Shown here piece by piece: positions 54,567 through 64,000 of a stretch of DNA of 64,000 bases; within the stretch, counting starts at the first letter, position 1; each line of letters begins with the position of its first letter. Origin of the DNA: Exophiala sp. HKRS030 (taxonomy: Eukaryota > Ascomycota > Eurotiomycetes > Chaetothyriales > Herpotrichiellaceae). The stretch spans positions 2,728,001 to 2,792,000 of the forward strand of contig JAHWDD010000008.1 of the NCBI GenBank assembly GCA_023897205.1, written 5' to 3'. The notes under the pieces are model-generated. The model had not been told where the DNA came from, made no database searches, and saw only the letters and a program-made list of their open reading frames with translations. The translations under genes were made by a program, and so were the position numbers.

Positions 54567-54728
54567 AAACATGCCTTCATGCCGATACTCTCGAGTGCCC
54601 AAGGCGGTAACAAATGAGCACAAGTGGAATTTTCAGAATCAGTCCATCCCTGAGAGGCAGATGATCCAAGTGATTCGATTACAAAGTTGGTCGATTGGTG
54701 GGGGTTGACATGACCATCGAAATGGACC

Positions 54729-55514
54729 TCAACCTTCTGAAGGACGACCTCTATTGCTGGGCTGTGAAACATCGAGCTTATCCAAAAAGGGATGATAAGG
54801 AGCTGCTATCTTATGAGGCTGAGGTTTGGTGGAACTGGATTGTGATTCTTGGCTGAATCCGGGATAATGTTGCTGTACCTGGTGGAGTCGATCCAGTGGC
54901 TCACCAGCAATATGATATTTCTTCCATTCGATAGGGGGCGTCCTTGCAACATTTTGCGGGCTGGGAAATCTACCAAATTGAGAAGGGTTTTCGTGATTGC
55001 CCTGGGCTTCGGTGTTTGAATTGAGTGAATCAAGGCCGTTGCTTGGTAAGCGGTTCAACTTGCCCTGCTCGAGATCACGTACGAATTGTTCGGGGTTTTC
55101 CAAGGCGGCTGCTTTCATCTTGTCAAGGTCTCGCATATCCTTCAATGCCTGCTGGCGCTGAAGCTGTAGAATGGATAGAGCTGCCCGCAAGGCGATGGCG
55201 TCTGGATTATCATCTAGGCTGACAGGCAGGGCCTCGAAGTCAGATTCTTCCATCCATTGAGAAGGTGGTGAGTTGAGCCCGGATTGATTATTGGCAGCCA
55301 GGCTTGCCTGGGAGAGAGTAGGAGTTACTGGTGAGTAGGATGGTCTCTCTGGGCTCCCTGTAGATTCATGGGATGGGGAGGCTTGAGGGCGAATTCCGTC
55401 GGTCGACTGCTGTGTGTCTTGATGATGTTCCTCTTCGTTCTGGGCCATGACTGGCTTGAGTGGTACTGTGGCCGAGGCTAGGGAAACATCAGAGTCGTGT
55501 GTCGTGCTTGGCAT
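54729..55514 (-). CDS. Conserved-looking protein of unknown function
   Basis: The ATG at 55514 (MPSTTHDSDVSLASATVPL) gives 261 residues; the open frame extends 10 codons upstream without ATG. The N-terminal 100 residues are disordered (Ser/Pro/Gln). A helix follows (DNPDAIALRAALSILQLQRQQALKDMRDLDKMKAAALENPEQFV), then a linker, then a compact block: RTPPIEWKKYHIAGEPLDRLHQVQQHYPG and HKIAAPYHPFLDKLD. The helix-plus-IxWxKYHI..LD..H pattern suggests a protein-binding subunit of a nuclear complex, but I cannot name it. Convergent with the F-box-like gene, 162 nt apart. Confidence 0.65.
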   Translation of the reverse strand: MPSTTHDSDVSLASATVPLKPVMAQNEEEHHQDTQQSTDGIRPQASPSHESTGSPERPSYSPVTPTLSQASLAANNQSGLNSPPSQWMEESDFEALPVSLDDNPDAIALRAALSILQLQRQQALKDMRDLDKMKAAALENPEQFVRDLEQGKLNRLPSNGLDSLNSNTEAQGNHENPSQFGRFPSPQNVARTPPIEWKKYHIAGEPLDRLHQVQQHYPGFSQESQSSSTKPQPHKIAAPYHPFLDKLDVSQPSNRGRPSEG

Positions 55515-56200
55515 AGACACAGAAAGTTCGGATGTGAAAGCCAAACAGGTAAGGAGATGAAGTTGCTGTTATCCCTCGGTTTCGTGTGACTTGATTTTGA
55601 GAGCGGAGGCCGTGATATTGACGAGGCTTAGAAGATTTAGAGTCGCCAGGAAGCTTGTGGGAATTAGTTGAGCCGGAATAGTGACGACGGATGATTAGGG
55701 TGGATAAATGAAGTTGATGTTGAGTTGGTTTGGTGACCTACTAGGAACCTGCAGAGTAGTTAGATGCCTAGAAGATAGTTGTCTCTAAGTTGGTTACCTA
55801 GGTAGGCAAAAACTACCCAAGGAACATGTGACTGATGGGCCATGGCTGCCTGGCAGTGCCCGAGTGCTATGCACCTACTATGGAGGCCATTTGGAGGGGT
55901 AATGATTAACTAACGCCGGTACACGCAACGATAATGCTGGCGCATAGGAGGCACCTAATAGGCACCTAGTAGGTACTAACTAGGTAGTCAGATACGGGGC
56001 CGACTCTATGCGTTAACTGCCCAGGCACCTACAGGTAGTAACTCGTGAGTAACCTGTGAGAGACTGGGCCATGCGTACTCCATTCGGGGCAGATGATGGA
56101 GGCCGAATGGGCATGCACAAGTGCCTACAGAAACTTGGGAATGATGGCTTCGGCTAAAGAGACGTGGATTTCCAAGGTGCCTCTGGACGATGACTGTTGT

Positions 56201-56242
56201 GGACTCTGGACTCTGGACTCTGGACTCTGGGCTCTGGACTCT
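56201..56242. repeat. Tandem GGACTCT repeat
   Basis: About six copies of the heptamer GGACTCT, one copy changed to GGGCTCT. Confidence 0.8.
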
Positions 56243-58804
56243 GCATATCCGTAAAACACCAGTGACACCTTCGCGTCTGCCAAGCATTGTAGGGTCATTT
56301 ACTCCGCACAATCGCCACCGCCGCCACAGATATCCATAAACTAACTTGGGTAAATGCATAGGTACCTAGTACTCTGACATGGTTCTGGGATTTCAATCAA
56401 GTCCCGAGTACTCCATACAGCAGATTTTAGGCTCTAGTCTACTCGGTACAAGTGAAAAAAATGAAATAGTCAAGACTTCAGAGGTCCACCCCCTGTGCCC
56501 GCTTAGGACATCCGAGATCTTGCTCGCTGATCGATTGCGCAAGTACGGAGTAGCACAAGGTGGATAAAATTGATAGAGATCCGACAAACCATGGTGTACA
56601 TATCTGTACAGACCTTAGGTAGGTGCAGTAGTCCAAGATTCGTGACTTGTATCGCATATCCGTGATTCTGTACCATGCGCGTACCTGGTACCTAAGTACT
56701 TGGTAGTAATGAGTTTGCCGAACACAGCATGCACGATCATGTCCATTCCGTGCTGGCATGGGGCCTGCACATAATATGCAAGTGAACGTGCAAGCGTCGG
56801 GCTCGGGCGGGGAGAAGACGGAAAACTGTACGGCATCGCACTATTCACACTTCCGTACAAAGCATTTCATAACGGCCGAGTAATGACTTGTTTGTTATTG
56901 TTACCATCCCTGTGTTTCTTTTAGGTGCTGTCCCAAGCCACCTACCAGTTATACGGTTCAGTGGTTCATCATGGTTCGTGCTACACTGGATCATGAGCCG
57001 TGGGCAGTGGGCCGTGGGCCGTGGCTTAGGGTTCATGATTTTTTTTCGATTGAACCAAGTCTGAAGTCGTGGACCGGTGCAAGGCAGTTATACTTTTGTT
57101 AGAGCATATTTGATTTTCTTGTCGACTCACAGGAATGGAGTCATGAGTTTTACAACACAATGCAGCCACGTGCCCACCAGGGTTGCACGACTGGAAATGG
57201 CCTGTGCGTTTCCGATGAGAACTCGGCGGATCGGCATATGGTACTCGATTCAGTTTGCCTCAGCGAACTTCCAGGAGTGATCATTGTGCGTGGCCTGTGG
57301 AGGAAGGACTTGAAAGGATATGTATGTACAGGAGGTGGAAGGTGAGTTCTCACGGTGATTGAGCTTTACTTGTGCCGAGGAGGTTGATTTGAGAGCATGC
57401 GTGGCAGTCCAAGATGGTTGGAAATAAAGGTTAGCATGGCTCAATCCGGATTTGCAAGTGTGCTGTACGGAGTAGGTAGGAGATTTAGACTCATCGAGGA
57501 CTGTGAGAGCAGGTAATGAGACCTCGACGCCACCAAATTCAAAAAGGGCCAATTAAACGTTGGCCAACAGGGCCAGCTCCGACAAGTTCTATATTGGGTG
57601 GGTCCAAGGTTCGTAAGACACAGTGGATGGATGCATTGCATACGAGGTAAAAACGTTGGAGGATAAATGTCTGGTTTGCCAAGGTAGGGATATGAGAAAT
57701 TAAAAGGCAGAAGATGAAAGTATGAAAAAGACGAAACATGGGCTCCAGAGTCCGTAACAGTGAAGCTCATGTTGAGAAAGCGAGCAGGAGGCAGGTGCAT
57801 GTCTGGTAGTGCCTGCCAAACCTCTGCAAGTTTGTAAGAGTCAAGCTTGAAGTCCGTGCCTTGTGAAGTGGAATGTGGAATGCTGCAGCTGCAAGCCATC
57901 CAAGTCGTAAGCCAAGTGGAACTCAGGCAAACGGGGCCTGAAGGGGGAAATGGGCCCGGGGTCTCCTTGGTGTCGTTAGCCTCCGTAGCCCCTGTGCCCC
58001 CTACCCCTACAAAGTCAATGAAAGCCCCGGGCTACTAACTACCTAAGCTACCTAAGCTACCTAGGTAATAATCGGTGGCCCAACACGAGCACTTTCGCCT
58101 ATCCTCCAATCTAGGCAAAGCTTTCGGTTATTTGATCCCGGCACAAGGACGCCCCCAACGCCTCAATTTCTCAATCCAGGACTCAAGTTGGGCCTAAAGC
58201 TAGTTAAAGCCTTAAAGGGTCAGCCATGCTCCAAGTATTTGGGATTTGCTGAAGTTTGGTGTGTACGGAGTCCGGAGTCTGTCGATGACTATCCGTCCTG
58301 TCGTTCAACGCTTTACGCTTTACGCTTTGCACTTTACGAGTACCGGCAGATTCGCCGCCAATAGTGACAAAGACTCTTACTTCCAAGCCCATTGACGCCT
58401 ATTGATGCCGATCCACGCCTATCCAGGCCACTATTATGGAGTTACCCAGTCAGTGCCAGTCCTCTGACTGGTTAGTGTAGCCTCTACCTGTCCTTGACCC
58501 CTCGTGGCCCCTCGGACATTTCAACGTCCCCTCATCACCCGTTGTTCTTGATTGACATTGTTGATCATCTGCACAGCATCTAGAGTCTCACAAATCACGA
58601 GTCTCAAAGAGTCTGTACCAGCACTACCAGCTCATTCACACGCGTGGCTTTTAGCCTTGACATTGACACACACAAACACACGTACCCTGCAACCATGCTG
58701 GCATCATGCTGGGATCATTCTGGCACTTTGCGCTTCTTCCAACTGCCTGCATGCTTAACCTTGTAAAAAGTCTGCCAGGTACCCAGGCATCTCGTTAGTA
58801 CCCG

Positions 58805-58838
58805 GTCATGGTCATGGCCATGGTCATGGTCATGGTCG
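58805..58838. repeat. Tandem CATGGT/CATGGC repeat
   Basis: About five to six hexamer units; low-complexity spacer sequence. Confidence 0.8.
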
Positions 58839-59234
58839 TGCCAACAACGAACCTCAACCTGTAACTCGATCAATATCACCATCCATCAATTCCCTCCCCC
58901 GTTCTTTTCACTTGGCCTGTGCTGCACTTCCAGCTCATGTCTGTTCTGTACGTACAGTGTACTTCGTGCAGTGTAGCTCCCTGTGTAGCTCCTTGTGTCC
59001 CCCCCCTACCCCGGCAAGAGCCGCTCAACTACGCATCGCCATGGGACCGTAGCCCACGGCCCATCACACGTCAAATCTTTCTTCAAGACTGTAGCGAATC
59101 CGAGATCGTCGATGCATCCGATGCCCTTGCAAGTTGCCACCACCACGAGCCTTTGAGAAGCCCCCTTCTTTCTCAATTGTCAACTCTAAAACCACCCTTG
59201 GGGCTTCGTACTTTACATCCCTAACATCCCTCAA

Positions 59235-59291
59235 TCACACACAGACACAGACACACGCAGAGACAGAGACAGAGACACGCACACAGACACA
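59235..59291. repeat. CA/GACA simple-sequence tract
   Basis: Mixed ACACAGAC and GAGACA units over about 57 nt, roughly 240 nt before the ATG at 59528, probably within its leader. Confidence 0.7.
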
Positions 59292-59527
59292 ATCATCACC
59301 CTTTACTCACCGTGTCAATTTCACTCCCCGACCGACTGTCATCATCAAACCCCAGCACGTTGTATTGTTCTCCCTTGACCACTCGAGCCAACGACTCAAC
59401 CTCAAATCGATTCGATTGTGTGACCCCAGTATCCACTAACCACACTACACCTCGCAATGGCCTCGTCATGTTAACACAATCCAACCTCGTTAATCACTAA
59501 CAAAACCACACTTCCCTTGAATCGGAA

Positions 59528-61147
59528 ATGCCCCTAGGCAGCAACCAGCATCAGCGGCATCAAGTGGAGAGACGACCAGCCGCCGCCGCTGCTGCCTCAT
59601 CGGGTTCGACACCTCCCAAGCCAGTCTCTCGTGTAGAGAATGGCCCTTTGGCTGAATCCAACAACCTCAACAGTCTAGCCAATTCGACTTTACGCGAAAA
59701 GGCTCCCTCTCGAGAGACCACCGCCACTGAATCCAGCGAAAATGTCGACCTCTCTCAAACCGAGCGAGAAAAGCCAAGGTTGACCATCAAGGAGTTACGG
59801 AAAGCCGCTCAAGAGGCCTCACAACAAAACTCCATCCAGAATGATCGAAAGTCCTTGTCGTCCAATTTGCCTGCTCCGGCAAAGAAGAAACCCTCCCTCT
59901 TCGGGGGCTTTTTCCAGGTCAAAGAGCCTACCCAGGTCGCTTTGAACCAAGTCGCCGCTCAGATGATCGCTCAACATGGCTCCACAAATCCGACAAAGGT
60001 CCCCAACGTAAGACTCGAGAAAATGCCCCACCACGTGCCCAAAGTCAACTCCAAATGGGACGGTTTGCCAGAATCTGTCAAGCAAAAGGAGAACCCCAAA
60101 CCTTCCTCAAAGGAATCCGCACTCTTCTCCTCCATCGACGGCAGCAAAAAGAAGTTCGAGAGCAGGAACACCAGTTCCTCCGGCTCCTCAGGCAGTCGTG
60201 GAAGGTCAAGCGGCTCCCACAGAAACCCTGGCAACCACCGCATGTATGCTCAGTCCTGCAATTCTTCTGGCGATCTTGCTATGCAAAGGCCAGCTCATTC
60301 TCGACAACGCGCGACCTCTATCAAATCCCAGGCAACCTCGTCCACCAGTGGTCCTGGAAGCATCATTCAACCTTTGCCAGAGCCTACCCCGGAGGAGGTA
60401 ACCGTGGTACCATCCTATTTGCGCGAAGCCATTGCCTTCGACGCTGGATCGAACTTACCTGGATCAGACCGGAAGCCTATACCTGTACCAGAACTTCCGT
60501 CAACAACTTTCCAGTCAATCTCTACTCGACCTAGAGCGATCCCAGGGCTCGAGAGTCCCCCACCGATTGGAACCATTCCTGAACATTCAAAGTCCCTTGG
60601 TCCTTCGCCACACGAGAACCCACCTCTAACACCGCCTTCATCACAACCCGATAAGGATTCCGATATCGCGAAAGAGAGCGCCCCTCAGAATCCACTCTTG
60701 GTCCGGCCTGGCAAACCCGTCAATTCACGCGTCCCAACAGCAACCCAAAAGCAAATTTCAATCGTTAACCCAGCCTTTCTGGCTGGAGAGGCTCAAGAAC
60801 TGGTTCTCCCACAGGATGATGATGACGACGACGAGTCCTGGCGATCGGATTTGCCACTTCGGAGCTGGGACCAAAATCGCCAGTCTTACACGAGTTATTC
60901 GTCACCCTCCGTCTTGTCAAGGAAACAGCAAGACTTGGAGAAGCGGCCGGATAGTTCACGTGCCAGGCTCGGTCTACGTGCGAGTATGCTGGTCTCTGAC
61001 AATGATGCGCCCTGGACTAATCAAGACTGGGATGATAATCCTCTACGCAGTCCAAAGTCGCCAACCAGTCCTTTGGCATTTCCCAGTCCCCAGTCGAAAC
61101 GAGCAAAAGGCTTTGGATTGTTTGGAAAGGAGAAAAGTAAACCTTGA
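59528..61147 (+). CDS. Large disordered protein of unknown function
   Basis: The ATG at 59528 gives 539 residues without introns. Most of the chain is Ser/Pro/Arg/Lys-rich and disordered. One stretch looks folded or binding-competent: KKPSLFGGFFQVKEPTQVALNQVAAQMIAQHG..NVRLEKMPHHVPKVNSKWDGLP (about 118-185). Further short motifs are VPSYLREAIAF near 295, an acidic DDDDDDESW run near 437 and a C-terminal KGFGLFGKEK. The SLFGGFF..FGLFG repeats at both ends are curious. An alanine run (AAAAAA) sits near residue 18. I cannot name the family. The absence of introns and the clean frame argue for a real gene. Confidence 0.72.
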   Translation: MPLGSNQHQRHQVERRPAAAAAASSGSTPPKPVSRVENGPLAESNNLNSLANSTLREKAPSRETTATESSENVDLSQTEREKPRLTIKELRKAAQEASQQNSIQNDRKSLSSNLPAPAKKKPSLFGGFFQVKEPTQVALNQVAAQMIAQHGSTNPTKVPNVRLEKMPHHVPKVNSKWDGLPESVKQKENPKPSSKESALFSSIDGSKKKFESRNTSSSGSSGSRGRSSGSHRNPGNHRMYAQSCNSSGDLAMQRPAHSRQRATSIKSQATSSTSGPGSIIQPLPEPTPEEVTVVPSYLREAIAFDAGSNLPGSDRKPIPVPELPSTTFQSISTRPRAIPGLESPPPIGTIPEHSKSLGPSPHENPPLTPPSSQPDKDSDIAKESAPQNPLLVRPGKPVNSRVPTATQKQISIVNPAFLAGEAQELVLPQDDDDDDESWRSDLPLRSWDQNRQSYTSYSSPSVLSRKQQDLEKRPDSSRARLGLRASMLVSDNDAPWTNQDWDDNPLRSPKSPTSPLAFPSPQSKRAKGFGLFGKEKSKP

Positions 61148-61846
61148 TTGTCGTAGAATGTTTCCGTGCAGAGTTCCACGAGATGTCATGGGAGGTGTTT
61201 GATTGTTTGAGATTATTTTCGAGAGACATAAGCGATTGTATATATGTGCGATACCCCGATGCATTGCCGGAGGAACACATGTGGTGGACGGCGTTTTAAT
61301 CTTGGAATTGGGACACGACAGCGATTCCTGTTTTGTCGAATGATATCCTTTATGATTTACGACCAGGAGGAAAGCTTTCTGGCTTGATTGTGGCTAAATT
61401 TGTGGTTCTTCGATCATGCACGCATTGTCTATTTTCGTTAGCGACAGCAATGCTTGATGTGAGGACTAAGGAAACACAAGAAGTTCCTCGAGATCTGTAT
61501 AAGATCAAGATGTCATAGTATGGAAATGGATAATCTGTGCGATCGAATTTCTTCAAGCTTCGGTTTTGTAGCGGTCAGCAAAGCTTCGAATTCTTGTAGG
61601 ATCTAGAACTGGGCGGTGGTACTTAGTAATATGGTCTTCAATGCTGAGGGTGGTCTGATATTCAATTTCAGCCAACCACTTTCTATCTTGGTTGATTGTG
61701 ATACGGTTCTCCACACTTGATTTTTCTCCGCAGCTCATGAGGCTTTGCCCGCCATAAATTTATTTCGACTTGACCGCAACATTATTCTCTTCTATCTGTC
61801 CACATTTGCCTCACAAGCAAAAACATATTTTCACTGAGTCCTCGCC
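61148..61846. other. Intergenic
   Basis: This is the 3' flank of the disordered-protein gene and the promoter of the hydroxylase. No gene seen. Confidence 0.5.
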
Positions 61847-64000
61847 ATGAAGCGACCATTGGAAGATGCAGAGACACCGTCTGCCAAAAAGCGAACTCCC
61901 ACCTCCAGCGAAGACGGACATAAAACCGCCTTCCGCAAGGATTTATTCGACCCGCAAACTCGAAAATCATTCCGCACATCCTACGAGCAATCCGGACCCT
62001 ATCCTCACGCCGTGGTCCCCTCTTTGATCCAAGAAGACCTCCTCCGCTCTGTCCGCAGCGAGATCACAACTCACATCCACTTCACACTGAAAGAGACAGA
62101 CATCTATCGAATCCACCAGTCCGGAGATCTCGCCAACCTCTCGAACCTCGATGCCGATGCCCTGAAACATTTACCCAGCCTGGTCCAGCTTCGGGATGCA
62201 TTGTACAGCGCCGAGTTCCGAGATTGGGTCTCCCATGTCACAGGTGCCGGGAAAGTGTCAGGTATCAAGACCGATATGGCAGTCAACGTCTATACTCCGG
62301 GCAGTTACCTCCTGTGTCACGATGATGTGATTGGGAGTCGACGGGTCAGTTATATCTTGTACCTGACGGATCCCGACCATCCGTGGCAACCGGAGTGGGG
62401 TGGTGGGCTACGACTATTTCCTACGGAACCCAAGAAGAACAAAGCCGGCGAGGAGATACAGGTTCCTCTGGCAGAACATAGTCTGAACATCCCTCCATCG
62501 TTTGGACAGTTGAGTTTCTTCGCTGTGCGGCCAGGCGAGAGCTACCACGATGTCGAAGAGGTGTATCATCCGGCCACGCCAGAGGTCGATGGTGGAAGGA
62601 TCCGAATGGCTATTAGCGGCTGGTTCCACATCCCTCAAGAAGGCGAGGACGGGTTCGAACTGGGCATCGAGCAGGCACAGGCGCAACGGTCGAGTCTCGC
62701 TCAATTGAAGGGTGCCGCCAACGAATTCGACGAACCACAACTCACATTCCGACACTTCGATGAGCCAAGGAGGGTCATGGATAGTCACGCCTCGCGACAT
62801 GAGCTCGACCCTGGTGATGACCAGGATACTCACGATGACGTCCTGACAGAGCAAGATTTGACGTTTCTGCTGCACTACATCTCGCCGAGTTTCCTGACTC
62901 CGGACATGATTGGAGAGTTCCGGGAGTTTTTCGAGGACTCGTCAAGTCTGGAACTCGAGCAGTTCTTCAACACAAAGTTTGCCGCGGAATTGAAGACCTA
63001 CATATCCTCTGTAGAAGAGAAAGGGAGTGAAAACAAAAGCGTGTCCGCGAGATCAGACTCAAAGGCCCACCCATCAAATTGGTCAATCGCTCGACCGCCG
63101 CACAAACATCGTTACGCCTATCTTCAAGGCTCCGAAGCTCTACATAAAGCAAACACGCCCATCTCCCGCATCTTGACGGATCTCCTGCATTCGCATGCAT
63201 TCAAGAAATGGTTGGCTTTGGTCACTGGTATCAAGACACGGAGTCTGATCCGTCAAAACGCCATTGCACGGCGTTTCCGGCGAGGCAAAGATTATGCTCT
63301 AGCGAATCCTTACAGCGGCGAGCAGCCACAGTTGGAGTTTACCATCTCAATCACACCAAGCGAAGGGTGGGACGCGAAAGATGACGATGAAGAGGAAGAA
63401 GATGGTGGTGATATCGACCACGATGAAGAAGTATTCGAAGGATTTTCCGACCAAGACACATCCAATGGCAATACCCATCAAAATGGCCTAGACAAAGGCA
63501 AAGGCAAGGGTAAATCCATACCCTCAGACCCTACAGAAGGCCGTGTCAATACCCAAGCTGCGAACCACACCCAATCACAAGTCCAAGTCTCGATCCCCAC
63601 ACATATCGAATTTGGAGGGGAAGAAGCGTATATGGCCGGCGACGACGATGACGATGAGCAAGACGATGACAACGACGAAACACCATCAAGCGCCAATCCC
63701 CATGCCTCGTCCTCCTCGTCCAACAATAACAACAATACTAATGGACCCCTTCCAAGCGTCGGCAGGAAATCCGATCCTGCAATCTACCGATCCTCTGCTG
63801 CTAACAATGACGATGACGACGGTGGAATTCTATTCGCAAACACGCCGGCGTGGAATAAGTTCTCCGTCGTCCTCAGGGACAAAGGCACGTTGCGGTTCGT
63901 CAAGTATGTCAGTCGCGCCGCGAGTGGGGATCGATGGGATGTCAAGGGAGAAGTCGAGCTTGCTGAAGGGGCATTTGATGACGATGATGACGATGGTGAG
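61847..64000 (+). CDS. ofd1: Ofd1/Tpa1-type prolyl dihydroxylase (3' partial)
   Basis: The ATG at 61847 opens a frame that is still open at the right edge (718 codons visible). The N-terminal MKRPLEDAETPSAKKR is nuclear-signal-like. The 2-oxoglutarate/Fe(II) double-stranded beta helix shows YTPGSYLLCHDD with metal His and Asp near 158 and 160, the distal His in ESYHDVEEV near 234, and RIRMAISGWFH with the 2-oxoglutarate Arg near 251-253. The C-terminal Ofd1 domain then begins (LTEQDLTFLLHYISPSFL). A very acidic, Asn/Ser-rich insert (about 515-640) interrupts the second half before FANTPAWNKFSVVLRDKGTLRFVKYVS resumes. Family members hydroxylate ribosomal protein uS12 and, in fission yeast, control Sre1N stability in response to oxygen. 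The stop lies beyond the window. Confidence 0.88.
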   Translation, partial: MKRPLEDAETPSAKKRTPTSSEDGHKTAFRKDLFDPQTRKSFRTSYEQSGPYPHAVVPSLIQEDLLRSVRSEITTHIHFTLKETDIYRIHQSGDLANLSNLDADALKHLPSLVQLRDALYSAEFRDWVSHVTGAGKVSGIKTDMAVNVYTPGSYLLCHDDVIGSRRVSYILYLTDPDHPWQPEWGGGLRLFPTEPKKNKAGEEIQVPLAEHSLNIPPSFGQLSFFAVRPGESYHDVEEVYHPATPEVDGGRIRMAISGWFHIPQEGEDGFELGIEQAQAQRSSLAQLKGAANEFDEPQLTFRHFDEPRRVMDSHASRHELDPGDDQDTHDDVLTEQDLTFLLHYISPSFLTPDMIGEFREFFEDSSSLELEQFFNTKFAAELKTYISSVEEKGSENKSVSARSDSKAHPSNWSIARPPHKHRYAYLQGSEALHKANTPISRILTDLLHSHAFKKWLALVTGIKTRSLIRQNAIARRFRRGKDYALANPYSGEQPQLEFTISITPSEGWDAKDDDEEEEDGGDIDHDEEVFEGFSDQDTSNGNTHQNGLDKGKGKGKSIPSDPTEGRVNTQAANHTQSQVQVSIPTHIEFGGEEAYMAGDDDDDEQDDDNDETPSSANPHASSSSSNNNNNTNGPLPSVGRKSDPAIYRSSAANNDDDDGGILFANTPAWNKFSVVLRDKGTLRFVKYVSRAASGDRWDVKGEVELAEGAFDDDDDDGE

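Larger units (their letters stand above)
55515..59527. other. Four-kilobase gene-poor spacer with dispersed motifs
   Basis: No supported coding region on either strand. CTAGGT/ACCTAG units cluster at 55735-56035 and 58025-58070, TACGGAGT octamers lie at 56544, 57466 and 58264, and tandem repeats are listed separately. The last 900 nt are pyrimidine- and CA-rich, like a long leader for the gene at 59528. Confidence 0.55.

Noticed and set aside
56201..56242. GGACTCT tandem repeat considered as an internal telomere-like tract
   Set aside because: The unit is not TTAGGG-related and the array is only about six copies.

Overview
The window is nuclear DNA of a filamentous ascomycete (Pezizomycotina). 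The reasons are short spliceosomal introns (about 50-90 nt, GT..AG), genes on both strands separated by long spacers, and families typical of these fungi: palC, Sec72, Dnm1, Ofd1, HET, fungal Zn-cluster regulators, a Hva1-type TUDOR protein. One block also carries a RIP-like dinucleotide signature. I cannot fix class or genus from sequence alone. No bacterial operons, rRNA, tRNA or CRISPR were seen. Layout, 0-23 kb: the 3' part of a Zn-cluster-type regulator; an MFS drug/H+ antiporter; a frameshifted short-chain dehydrogenase; a decayed HET-family gene; a guanine-deaminase-like amidohydrolase tail to tail with an FAD monooxygenase; a CAX-type Ca2+/H+ exchanger divergent from the ER-translocon subunit Sec72; a RIP-like block; a three-exon TUDOR mini-protein; a frameshifted glycine-zipper gene; a ComA-like phosphosulfolactate synthase; a patatin-lipase relic; and a phosphatidylserine decarboxylase. 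23-40 kb: a second, GC-rich SDR; a coiled-coil protein; a secreted PEBP/TFS1-like gene with a one-base frameshift; the mitochondrial/peroxisomal fission dynamin Dnm1; then a convergent pair of special interest, a four-helix-bundle plus pseudokinase protein resembling MLKL in layout (32.6-34.6 kb) facing a protein kinase with intact catalytic motifs (35.4-38.1 kb); and a Ser/Thr-rich secreted protein. 40-64 kb: palC (ambient-pH signalling), a Gfa/CENP-V-fold enzyme, the complex I subunit NDUFB10, four lineage-restricted proteins of unknown role, an F-box-like protein, a microsatellite-rich spacer and a 4-kb gene-poor spacer, and the 5' part of an Ofd1/Tpa1 prolyl hydroxylase that runs off the right edge. 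Most genes are unrelated housekeeping or accessory loci and not a metabolic cluster. The one thread joining several loci is fungal non-self recognition and regulated cell death: a HET relic, a patatin relic, and an apparently intact MLKL-like pseudokinase with a neighbouring kinase. The pair is my best candidate for an undescribed system. All joins of exons were worked out by hand from reading frames and GT..AG sites and need transcript support.
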